Source: Craterostigma plantagineum (lineage: Eukaryota > Streptophyta > Magnoliopsida > Lamiales > Linderniaceae). Taken from it: a stretch of DNA of 64,000 bases. Below are positions 10,597-20,067 of the stretch, piece by piece (the first letter of the stretch is position 1; each line of letters starts with the position of its first letter). The notes under the pieces were generated by a model that saw only the letters and a list, made by a program, of their open reading frames with translations, made no database searches and was not told the DNA's origin. Location of the stretch: the NCBI GenBank assembly GCA_027422505.1, contig JAPQWV010000018.1, positions 14,030,001 through 14,094,000 of the forward strand. The letters are read 5' to 3'. The translations under genes and the position numbers were made by a program.

Positions 10597-11523
10597 GGGG
10601 AGTTCTTCTCAGAACTCAACCCTAATCTCATAGAGCCGAAAACCTAGAGAAAAGAAGAGGAGGAAGAACACTAGAAGAAGCCCCTTGATTCGGAGAAGCC
10701 CAAGGGACGATCCAACAACGCAGTCACGCTCATTCGATCGAGGAACGAGAGCTCCACCTCAGAACCGCCATACTCACTCATTAGGGAATTCCTTTGAATC
10801 TCGTTGTTGTTTTGCATAATATGATTAGCTAAATCTCTTGTGTGTTCGGGAATAGATGAACGTTGGTTTATGTCGTAGTTAAGGCGTAGGATAAACGTGA
10901 ACACGTGTATTCGACTAATTATTGTTCTATGATATTGCTTCTTGCTTGACGTGAATATGTGGTATATCGTTTAGGGGGACAGCTAAATAACGATTAGGCC
11001 GTTCATAGACGTTAGGATTCGAGTATAGGGCGAAAGCAAATACTCGATCCTCGCCGTCTGGTAATTAATGATCTTAGATTCCCACGAACGTTTAGGGCGA
11101 CAGCAAATCCGTGAGTGGGTAGAAAGTTACCGCGATTTAGTCGATATTCACGTAGGAACGATATTCCGTAGCTTTATTTGACAACATCGAGCGGAATTCG
11201 AATCTCGAACACATATTTGTCATCTTAAGTCACTCGTATTATTTCTAGTTGTGCTTCCTTAGTCTTCCAATCCTTTAGGTTGCTCTACTAAATTAGTCTG
11301 TAGCATGCTATTTTATTTAGGCTAAATATCGAGTCGATAGGCCAATACTAGTACTCAGTTACCTCGTGTTCGATACTCGGATATTCACTATAGCTATATT
11401 ACAAACGATAGGTACACTGCCTATCGCGCGTGGTTCTAGTTATAATAGATTCATTTTAATTATTACTTGACGTACTTGCACGAACCTTTAATATATTAAC
11501 GTACACGCACGCGATCAAGTTTT

Positions 11524-11541
11524 TGGCGCCGTTGCCGGGGA
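11524..11541 (+). other. Gypsy primer-binding site, copy 1
   Basis: TGGCGCCGTTGCCGGGGA starts 7 bases after the 5' LTR end. It is the tRNA-complementary primer site characteristic of Athila/Tat-type Gypsy elements. Confidence 0.9.
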
Positions 11542-11708
11542 ATAAAATTGATATTAGGAACACCGTAGTTCGGTACTTTAGCCACTATTATTTGTTAAAT
11601 TTTCGTTTCAATTATTTGCATTTTAAGTGTTCAAGTGGATTAAGTTAGTTATTCGTTCTTTGTTCACTCATTGGCGTTTCCAAGTAATTATTATTTGCTC
11701 TATTCCTT

Positions 11709-12034
11709 CGACTTGTCTATCATTCCTTCGCTAATTTTGCTCCGCCCTATACTCGAACGGAGGAATGATAGACAAGTCGCCCTAATGGTTATTTAGCTAA
11801 TATCATTGTCTATCATTCCTGCGAACGGCCTAATGGTTATTTAGCTGTCGCCCTAAACGATGTACCACGCATTCACGTCAACACATAGACATATTGAGGC
11901 AAAGAAGCAATTTCATAGAACAATAAATAGTCGAATACACGTGTTCATCTATTCCCGAACACACAAGAGATTTAGCTACGACGTGAGTGGTAGAAACTTA
12001 CCACGATTTAGTCTATATTCACGTAGGAACGATA
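11709..12034. repeat. Scrambled LTR fragments replacing Gypsy gag, copy 1
   Basis: A perfect 19-bp inverted repeat (11,709-11,727 and 11,761-11,779, starting CGACTTGTCTATC) is followed by an inverted piece of the element's own LTR (about 11,820-11,980, complementary to about 22,660-22,840 with an internal loss). Next comes a direct-orientation LTR piece (about 11,981-12,034, like 22,955-23,008). An apparent 83-aa ORF here (11,860-12,111) is antisense LTR, not gag. Only a trace of possible gag end remains at 12,035-12,140. Confidence 0.8.
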
Positions 12035-12140
12035 TTACCAATTCCCAGCTCCAGACGGTGATCAACACCCTACTTCCAAAGGCGGGCAAACACAGCCCGT
12101 GCATGCCGTGATGACCACCACATCACCTCAGAAGCCATAA

Positions 12141-13613
12141 ACAGCCCATCCAAAGAAGCTCAAAGACCCAAGGAGTTTTACTATTCCCTGCCTTATAGGC
12201 GATTTAGTTGTTGATCGTGCTTTAGCCGATTTAGGAGCTAGTATAAATTTAATGCCATATTCCATGTTTAAGCGCTTAGGATTAGGTGAACCACGACCCA
12301 CTAGTATGAGCCTTCAATTAGTTGATAGATCGTTAAAATACCCTCGAGGAGTTATCAAGGATATCCTAGTTAAGGTGGGTAAATTCGTGATTCCCGCCGA
12401 TTTTGTTATCTTAGATATGGAGGAGGATGATAATGTCCCATTGATCCTAGGTAGACCATTCTTAGCTACAGGCGAAACTATGATAGATGTTAGGAATGAG
12501 ACGTTGACTCTGACGGTAGATGGCGAGAAAGTTACGTTCAATATGGCTGAATCGATGAAGAAAAGTAATGAGCATGATGATAAGTGTTATTATTTAGATG
12601 CCTTTGAGCACGATTTTCTCTTTTCTGTGCAAGGTCTATCGCAGGTTTTGAGCAAGGAGGACACTAGAATGATTATGGCGATCGATGAGTGTGGGGAGGA
12701 AGTAGACGAGCCTATCACAGCCATCGACGAAAGCAGCGAAGAGGAAAAGGAAAAGAGCTCGGTCGAGGAGCCACCGGTCCTAGAGTTGAAGCCGCTGCCT
12801 GATCACCTCGAGTACGCGTTCCTTGGCAGCAACAGGGGGCTACCAGTCATCATCTCATCGAGCCTCGACGATGGACAGAACGACCAGCTCTTGGACGTGT
12901 TGAGAGCCCACAAGAAGGCAATAGCGTGGAAGATATCCGACATAAGGGGAATCAGTCCGAGCTACTGTACGCACAAGATTTTGATGGAGGACGAGTTCAA
13001 GCCGGTCGCGCAACATCAAAGGCGACTCAATCCCAATATGAAGGATGTCGTGAAGAAGGAGGTGGTCAAGCTACTAGACGCGGGGATGATCTACCCTATC
13101 TCAGATAGCGCTTGGGTAAGTCCAGTCCAAGTGGTCCCGAAGAAGGGAGGAATGACGGTCGTCACTAACGACAAGAACGAGTTGATTCCAACGAGGAATG
13201 TTACTGGGTGCCATGTTTGTATCGACTATAAAAAGTTGAACGACGCCACGAGAAAGGACCATTTCCCCTTACCGTTCATTGAGCAAATGTTAGAAAAATT
13301 ATCTGGTCACTCATTTTACTGTTTTCTTATGGTTTATCAGGATACCTGCAGATCCCCATTGCGCCTGAGGACCAGGAGAAGACCACATTCACCTGCCCCT
13401 TCGGTACATTTGCCTATCGAAGGATGCCATTTGGTCTGTGCAATGCTCCAGCCACATTTCAACGATATATGATGGCGATATTCGACGAGTTGCTAGGCGA
13501 GGTAATGGAGGTGTTTATGGATGATTTTTCTATGTTTGGGTCATCATTCGATGTTTGTCTTGCTAATCTGAAGCTCGTACTCGCACGTTGCGAGGATACG
13601 ACTTGGCACTTAA
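12141..13613 (+). pseudogene. Gypsy pol: aspartic protease and RT, copy 1
   Basis: The frame is open from the stop at 12,138. The protease has the ALADLGASINLMP active site (about 12,220-12,260) and the LILGRPFLATG flap-side motif (about 12,440). An acidic linker precedes RT, which has the DEFKPV..HQRRLNP entry, VCIDYKKLNDAT, DGLSGY (broken here), PFGLCNAPATFQRYM and the catalytic FMDD (about 13,517-13,528). A single base is missing at about 13,327 relative to copy 2, shifting the frame inside the RT active region, so the first ORF ends out of frame at 13,472. A second frame break at about 13,600 is shared by both copies. Confidence 0.92.
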
Positions 13614-14498
13614 TTGGAAAAGTGCCACTTTATGGTTCGAGAGGGTATAGTGTTGGGACACAAGATTTCCTCTAAAGGAATCGAAGTGGACCAAGCTAAG
13701 TTAAAGACGATAGAAAAACTACCCGTTCCCTCGAACGTAAGGTCTATTAGAAGTTTTCTAGGACATGCTGGGTTTTATCGTAGGTTCATTAAGGACTTCT
13801 CTAAGATTGCACAACCCATATCTAGATTACTTGAAAAAGACGCCCCGTTTGAGTTTAATGATGAATGCCTACATGCATTTAATTTACTTAAGGAGCGACT
13901 TATCGCAGTGCCTATTATGGTCCCCCCCTACTGGGGGTTACCATTTGAACTAATGTGCGATGCGAGTGATTACGCAGTGGGAGCTGTGCTAGGGCAGCGC
14001 AAAGACAACCATTTCAGGCCGATTTACTACACCAGTAAGACGTTAGACGCAGCCCAAGCCAACTATACGACCACCGAAAAGGAGCTTTTAGCTGTCGTGT
14101 TCGCCTTCGATAAATTCAGGTCATACCTTATTTTATCGAAAGTTATTATTTTCACTGACCACTCTGCCCTTAAGTATTTACTAGCGAAGCCGGACACCAA
14201 GCCTCGGCTAATTAGATGGATCCTGCTCCTTCAAGAGTTTGACATAGAGATTCGAGACAAGAAAGGCGCAGAGAATCCGGCGGCGGATCACCTCTCTCGA
14301 CTAGAGGAGTCCGAAATCCATAACAAGGACGACAAAGTGATTCAGGACACCTTCCCAGACGAGCAGTTGTACTCAATTCAAGTGGTAAGTGATGATACTC
14401 CTTGGTTTGAAGATTTCGCTAATTATCTTGTTGCGAGGGTTCTACCAAAGGGGTACACAAGTCAGCAAAAGAAGAAATTCTTTTCTAACATGAAGTAG
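13614..14498 (+). pseudogene. Gypsy pol: RT thumb/connection and RNase H, copy 1
   Basis: This continues the RT from [15 protein letters not shown] through [14 protein letters not shown], then RNase H with its acidic residues in [35 protein letters not shown] and [12 protein letters not shown]. It degrades RNA of the RNA/DNA hybrid. It is open for 294 codons, then stops at a TAG (14,496-14,498) where the family normally continues into integrase. Confidence 0.92.
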
Positions 14499-15683
14499 TA
14501 CTTTTGGGAAGATCCATATCTTTTCAGGCGATGCGCAGACCAAGTGATTCGGCGATGTGTTTCTACCCCTGAGACGACGAAGATTCTCGGGCATTGCCAT
14601 AGCGGACCAACTGGAGGGCACTACGCAGCCAACCGAACTGCTCAGAAGGTATTGGAAAGCGGTTTCTATTGGCCTACGATTTTCAGAGACGCCCAACGGT
14701 ACGTTGACATTTGTGATCAATGTCAGCGCGCAGGTAATATCTCTAAACGCGATGAAATGCCCCAGAATTTCATTTTAGTTTGTGAGATCTTTGACGTATG
14801 GGGTATAGATTTCATTGATCCGTTCCCTAGCTCGTATAATAATAAATATATTCTGGTTGTTGTAGACTATGTGTCTAAGTGGGCCGAGGCGCAAGTTTTA
14901 CCCACGAACGATGCTAGGGTTGTTGTTCGATTTTTACGAGCACTTTTTCACGATTTGGAACACCTAGATGCATCATTAGCGATAGAGGCACTCATTTTGT
15001 AACACCCAATTTTCACGTACATTAGAGCGTTATGGTGTTAGACAGCTTATTCACCCGTATCATCCTCAGGCTAGCGGTCAGGTAGAAGTAGTGAACTGTG
15101 AGTTAACACGTATCCTAGAGAAAACTATAGACGAGAACCGTAAGGAGTGGGCGACTAAGCTTAATGAGTGGGCATATAGGACTGCTTATAAGATACCAAT
15201 AGGCACTACACCGTATAGATTGGTCTACGGGAAGGCATGCCACCTCCCCGTAGAAATCGAACATAAAGCCTATTGTGGGCAATCAAGTCATTGAACATGG
15301 ATTTGGGGGAAGCCGGCGGAAAGCGGCGACTCCAAATTAATGAGCTAGACGAGTGGCGTTTGTCAGCTTATGATAACGCTAGGATGTATAAGAAGCGCTC
15401 GAAGGCCTACCATGACAGCAAAATCAGGCACAAACGAGAATTTCAGGAAGGGGATCAAGTCCTCCTCTTTAATTCTCGACTTAGGCTTTTTCCCGGAAAG
15501 CTTAGATCACGTTGGTCGGTACCGTTCACTGTTACTCGTGTTTTCTCATACGGTATTGTCGAGATTTCAGATATGGGGCAAGGTACTTTCAAGGTGAATG
15601 GACATCGATTGAAGCATTACCACGGAGGCGAGGAAGACTTGAGCGACAAAGAGGTATTATACCTCGACTTCCAGCCAGCATAA
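14499..15683 (+). pseudogene. Gypsy pol: integrase, copy 1
   Basis: The zinc-binding HHCC domain ([16 protein letters not shown], about 14,590-14,730) is followed by the catalytic core: first Asp in VWGIDF (about 14,800), second Asp in a SDRGTHF motif readable only in a shifted frame (about 14,970-14,995), and Glu in SGQVEVVN (about 15,075). Small indels at about 14,952 and 14,998 and near 15,278 (two extra bases) break the frame. The C-terminal part (15,273-15,683) has EFQEGDQVLLFNSRLRLFPGKL and the SRWSVPF GPY-like domain, ending at TAA 15,681-15,683. All lesions are shared with copy 2, so they predate the duplication. Confidence 0.9.
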
Positions 15684-16110
15684 GAGCACAAAAGGTACGT
15701 CCGGCTAAGACATTAAAAGAAGCGCTTCTTGGGAGGCAACCCAGGTATTTTCATTTATGTTGTAGGCATTACAGTATATTAAAAAATAATAATAATAATA
15801 ATAACAATAATAAAAATAAAAATAAAAAATATATATAACAAAAAAAATAAAAATAATAATTATTATAAAATAAAATTATATATATGAAATTAAAATATAA
15901 TAATAATAACAGTAAACTTTAATTAATAATAAATTTATTGTGAATATTCAGTATGGTCACAACGCGGAATCTAGAGACGAGATAGGAACATAGTTTTACT
16001 TCATAAAAGATGGTTACAATACCATTACAACGTGTGAAGGTCCAACACAAAAGCAATTAAAACTGCGAATAACATAAGATACGGAACAATAGTTTGCTTC
16101 ATAAGGGCGG
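15684..16110. other. Gypsy post-pol non-coding stretch, copy 1
   Basis: It begins with a CTTCTTGGGAGGCAACCCAG block typical after Athila-type pol, then an A/T-rich low-complexity run (15,780-15,930, AAT repeats). On the minus strand AATAAA (15,934-15,939) could serve as the poly(A) signal for the antisense small gene at 16,111-16,275. No other gene is seen. Confidence 0.6.
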
Positions 16111-16275
16111 TTACACGCAAGTGCACCTTGTGAGAACCCAACACACGAAAGCTAGTAAAACTCCGAACAAACCCAAAAGAAGAGCAAGGTAGAGGGATAG
16201 CATATCTAAATTATGACGAATCCTCACATATTCTTCACTCTCATTCTCACGGCCTTGCTGCTGTCCCCAATTCAT
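16111..16275 (-). CDS. Antisense small membrane protein, MNW family (54 aa), in Gypsy copy 1
   Basis: The ATG is at 16,275 and the TAA at 16,111-16,113. The protein starts MNWGQQQGRENESEE, has HNLDML at residues 21-26, a hydrophobic segment at about 27-48 (LYLALLLGLFGVLLAFVCWVL) and a short Cys-containing tail. Against the Copia-B small protein the shared positions are the MNW start, HNLxML, LLLxLFxxLLA and WVLT, with no gap in the last 40 residues. A TATA box lies 93 bases before the ATG. It is antisense to the Gypsy between pol and the post-pol ORF, the same place as its homologue in Copia-B. It is shorter than usual ORF cut-offs, so it is easily missed. Function unknown. Confidence 0.7.
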   Translation of the reverse strand: MNWGQQQGRENESEEYVRIRHNLDMLSLYLALLLGLFGVLLAFVCWVLTRCTCV

Positions 16276-16367
16276 TGTGGCTAGCTAACCCAAAAATATC
16301 GAAAATAAGATTGCTGAAGACGTGTGATTTATGGTAGATAATGTTATTGTGTTACTCTACCAATGTC

Positions 16368-16540
16368 TATTTATAGGCACGAAGGGCACAAAAACATCGT
16401 TATCAAACCCAGCAAATCAAATGAATGATACAGACGAATTTTTGACTTGGAGATTTGACGCCGCGTGAGAAAGGAATATTTCCTTTGTCGATTATCAGAT
16501 TTTTCATCGCGCAAATCGTTCTCGAAAAACTCGTCGATTG
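16368..16540 (-). promoter_or_regulatory. Putative promoter of the antisense small gene in Gypsy, copy 1
   Basis: On the minus strand the TATA box TATAAATA (16,368-16,375) is preceded by TTCGTGCC, ATAACGAT, CCAAGTCAAAAATTCGTCTG and ATCGACGAGTTTTTCG, matching the Copia-B promoter block in order and spacing. A 7-bp inverted repeat AAAGGAA..TTCCTTT (16,470-16,486) occupies the place where Copia-B has a different stem-loop. Confidence 0.65.
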
Positions 16541-16564
16541 CGTGTTAATCATAGTTAAAATATA

Positions 16565-17224
16565 TAGGGGTGGTGCGGTACGGTATACGTACCAAAACTG
16601 TGATACCGTATACTCTACCGAAATTTCGGTATTCAAAAAAATCATACCAATACCATACCAAAATTTCGGTATACCTTAAGTTTCGATACGGTATTATACC
16701 GAAATTTCGGTATGGTATCGGTATCATACCTTCTATACCATTCTTACAGAGGGTTTTTTACCATGCATGTCTCGTGACTCGTTAGTTCGTTGTTTTGGAA
16801 TTTTTAATCAATTCAAACTCCTTAGGCCCCAATAAGATAGATTATTAATACCAAAATTTTTCAAAATAAAAAGATTTTTAACCTAAAATAATTTACATAT
16901 TTTAGCTAATCTCATTAGTAAGACAAAAAACTTTACATAACCACAAAATACAACTTTATATACAGATTAATTAGAACGAAGCGGCTATATTTAAAAAATT
17001 AGTGAAGATTAACAAAAAGTAATTGCATTGCATCTTCACGCTTTCAAAACTCATGAAAGAAACATTAAAATGACAAAAATTAAACGTGACTTGAGTTACA
17101 TAAGTAAAATATGGTGTGCCTAATATTGGAAAGTTGTGTATAAGTTAATAATTCATTGGCTAAATAAGTTTATGAAGATCCTTAATTTTTCATTTTATAT
17201 TTAGAAATAATATAATATATATAG

Positions 17225-17255
<31 letters not shown>

Positions 17256-17458
17256 ATTAAAAATTTTAGAATTTCGGTATTCGGTATGATCGGTATACCT
17301 AATTTTAAAAACTTTCATACCATTACCGTACCGAAAATTTTCGGTACGGTATCATACCTTACCAAAAACTTCGGTATACCAAAATTTTCGATATTTTCGA
17401 TACGATTCGATACGATAAGGACGGTATTTCGATATTTCAGTATTTTTCCCCAGCACTA
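16565..17458. mobile_element. Non-autonomous hAT-type element in the Gypsy, copy 1
   Basis: 894 bp flanked by the 8-bp target duplication AAAATATA (16,557-16,564 and 17,459-17,466). Termini are TAGGGGTGGTGCGG on the left and, reverse-complemented, TAGTGCTGGGGAAA on the right. The subterminal regions are packed with CGGTATACC and CGAAATTTCGG words in both orientations (16,575-16,740 and 17,265-17,440). The interior is A/T rich and has a (TA)n run at about 17,228-17,250. No transposase is encoded, so it must have been moved in trans. An 8-bp duplication and TAG..CTA ends fit hAT. Confidence 0.88.
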
Positions 17459-17514
17459 AAAATATATATTATTCAATAATAATCATAATATTAAAAAAAT
17501 GTTCAGTTGGCAAT

Positions 17515-17767
17515 TCACGGCCTTTTGGCTTAACCAATCACGGCCGTGAATCAGAACGAGTACATCTTCCAAGTTTTCTGCCACGATTCACGGCCCTGCG
17601 CATCAAATTCACTGCCGTGAATGTCAATAGTTCGCCCACAGCCGCGATTCACGGCTTCGTGCTTAGGCATTAACGGCCGTGAATCTTAGGGCCACAATCC
17701 TATGTCGCCTACTGCCTCGAGTCACGGTCAGAGGTTAATACCTCACGGCCGTGCAACTTACGGAAAT

Positions 17768-17805
<38 letters not shown>

Positions 17806-18060
17806 AAAAAATAAAAATAAAAAAAATAAATATAAAATAAAAAAAATAAAAAAATAAAATAAATAATAATAATAAATAAAAATACTTGGGTAGTCACGGC
17901 CCGTGTCTCAAGAGTCACGGTCGTGACACAAGCGGGCTTAACTCACTGTCCGCAGTCACGGTCCATGACCCATGAGTCACGGCCGTGACTTTGACGAAAG
18001 GAGCCCTCTGTTCCGCTTCACGGCTTGTTGATTGGCTTTCACGGCCGTGAAGCTTACGAT
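17515..18060. repeat. TCACGGCCGTGA palindrome array upstream of the Gypsy post-pol ORF, copy 1
   Basis: Full palindromes (for example about 17,538, 17,975 and 18,040) and many half-sites (CACGGCC, GGCCGTGA, CACGGTC) flank a (TA)n and A-rich low-complexity block (17,768-17,885). The array ends about 10 bases before the leader of the post-pol ORF, as the LTR array ends just before the LTR TATA box. Confidence 0.8.
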
Positions 18061-18061
18061 T

Positions 18062-18689
18062 TTCACTAATAAACTCCTTTCATCACTCTCTTCGTCTCTT
18101 TCACACCGAAAAACATCCCACAAACTGAGAATTTCTCGTTTAATCACCCCCCAAACACAACTCCGGGCACCATCGTCGAACACACTTCCGGCGACACCAC
18201 ACAACCGTTTCACATCTATTCCACGTGATTAAATCTAAGAGGTATGTCATTTTCTACAAAAGCTTATACCAGACGAATTTCGCAATTTTCATATTTGGGT
18301 TCTAATTTTGTGTTTACATTGCTCTCTCATGGATAGATTTATGCTATAAACACTTTGGGCTTGATGGATTTCTTGATTTAGTTCATTAATTTTAGATTTT
18401 AACATGATGAACCCTAATGTCGAACTTTAGGGTGGGATATTTTGACGGAATTGGTTGCTTTTACTGGTTTATTCAGCGTTGATTAATCGTTTGAAGTCGA
18501 AGAGTGTGCTTGGTTGATTGCTTATTACGATTCGAAGGCGTATTGTAGCTTGTCTATTATGTGTTCGACAAAATGGCCCTTTGACTATTCATATTTTCTT
18601 GCTTTAGAATTATAAATTTTGTCGTTACGTTGGTCGAGTCGAGCTGTGTTGATTATCTTTTTCTCGCCAACTCACATTTGGACTTCTAG
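18062..18689 (+). other. Predicted leader exon and intron of the Gypsy post-pol ORF, copy 1
   Basis: A pyrimidine-rich 5'-UTR-like stretch (about 18,070-18,241) ends at a donor AAGAG|GTATGT (18,242). The acceptor GGACTTCTAG (ending 18,689) lies 5 bases before the ATG at 18,695. The 448-base interval is T-rich with many stops, as expected for an intron. This is consensus-based inference. Confidence 0.55.
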
Positions 18690-18694
18690 GTACT

Positions 18695-20067
18695 ATGGGT
18701 CGAATCCGCTCAGCTGCTGTATGTAATCCCGCTTCGGGATCGCCGACACGTCAGCGGCGACGTCCAGGTGCAACATCACTGCTCGCCTCTATGCAGCAGT
18801 TTGACGATGAGACGCAGCAGGCCCAATATAACCGGCTAAAGGACATGCAGTTTGTCCCAACCGATAAAATTGACAATGACACGCTGGCGAAGCATCACAT
18901 AGACCAGCAAGTGGCCGGGTACCTGTCACTCGGTGGATGGCTCGAATTCTTCCATATTGAAGAGCCGGCGTACAAGGAGCTAACCTGGAGTTCCTATCCA
19001 ACTTTTCTCTCGAGGAATACGGGCTGAATGGAGTCAAGTTTCGGGCATTTAACGAGAAGCACACGGTGGACGTAGCCGATATCTACCGAGCGATTGGGGC
19101 ACCGGTACCATTTTTGGGCCCCAAGGACCTTTTTCGGATATGCATTACAAGGATTATCTTGCGAGTTCGATGGTGCGTCAGGCCTGTTGGGCTCAACTCG
19201 CTAGACCCGGTGAACCCGACTTTAGTGTGAAGACCTCGAAGGCGTCTTCGCTCAGAAGCCCGAGCCTGCGCTACATTCACCGTCTGTTGTCGACCTCTCT
19301 CACACCACGGGGCGACTCGCACGGCGCGATTGGCCTTAGAGATCTCTTCTACTTAGCCAAGATGCAGCGCGGCCAACAGGTGCACTTAGGGATGGCCATG
19401 ACCCACGCCTTTGTCGCCCAGGGGGATGTTCGTAGTCACGGGAAGCTCGCAGTTGGGCCTTTTGTTACGAAGGTTGTCAAGAGCCTCAACTTTTGGCCAG
19501 CAAATCCACCAGAAATGGAGATCGTGGGTGGGCAAAATCTGGTGAACGAGGAGATGATGCTGAAGATGAAGATGCTGATCAAAGCTCCCACCTGGTCCCG
19601 CACTAACAAGGTTTACGTCTGGCACGAGGTCTATCGTAGGCAGACAGACCTAGGCGATGCATTCCCCGAGCCACTGGCTATCCACAGCCCGGGCCCATTT
19701 CCGATTGACCCAGACACTGCCGGACCTTCCTATTCCTCCGGCTACCACGAGGGGGAGTCATCAGGTGTCGCTCCTTACGCATCAGCCGCAGAGCTTCAAA
19801 CATTGCGCCAGGAAATGCTACGCTACAATGAGGAGGCCCTACAACGCGAATGAGGAGACACGGCGCCGACAGGAAGAGTATGAGCGTCGAAACGAGAAGC
19901 CCATCATCGCTACCGCGAAGAGCAACAACGATATGAACTGGCCCTTCAAGCCATGGAAAACGCGATGAAGCATACACAGGAGTCAGTTAGGCTTGCTCAA
20001 GGCGATGGCCCACCTTCGCCCCGGCCACCCTCGCCCGCGGCCACCCTCGCCCCCACCACCATCTTAG
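18695..20067 (+). pseudogene. Gypsy post-pol ORF (Athila-type, env-like position), copy 1
   Basis: The ATG at 18,695 directly follows the predicted acceptor. The first 110 codons include DKIDNDTLAKHHIDQQVAGY, GGWLEFFHIEEPAY and, after a 1-base loss near 18,985, LEFLSNFSLEEYG..VKFRAFNEKH, a pattern typical of Athila ORF proteins of unknown role. After a second frame change near 19,135 comes a long frame with SLRYIHRLLSTSL and a C-terminal Glu/Arg/Gln-rich region likely to form a coiled coil, then a Pro-rich end. The natural stop is TAG 20,065-20,067, out of frame here because of one extra C near 20,020. No clear signal peptide or membrane segment, so env-like refers to position only. Confidence 0.7.

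Larger units (their letters stand above)
9921..11517 (+). repeat. Gypsy 5' LTR, copy 1 (1,597 bp)
   Basis: It is bounded by TGATAAACG and GCGATCA. Compared with the 3' LTR it lacks a short segment near 10,022 and another near 10,795. Compared with copy 2 it has lost 17 bp near 10,940 between TGCTT direct repeats. It contains the palindrome array and a TATA box. Confidence 0.95.

Noticed and set aside
11860..12111. 83-aa plus-strand ORF between Gypsy primer site and protease
   Set aside because: It is antisense of the element's own LTR followed by a direct LTR piece, not gag.
17709..17918. 69-aa minus-strand ORF with long Ile/Phe/Tyr run
   Set aside because: It is a translation of the (TA)n and A-rich block, different in copy 2, so not a membrane protein gene.
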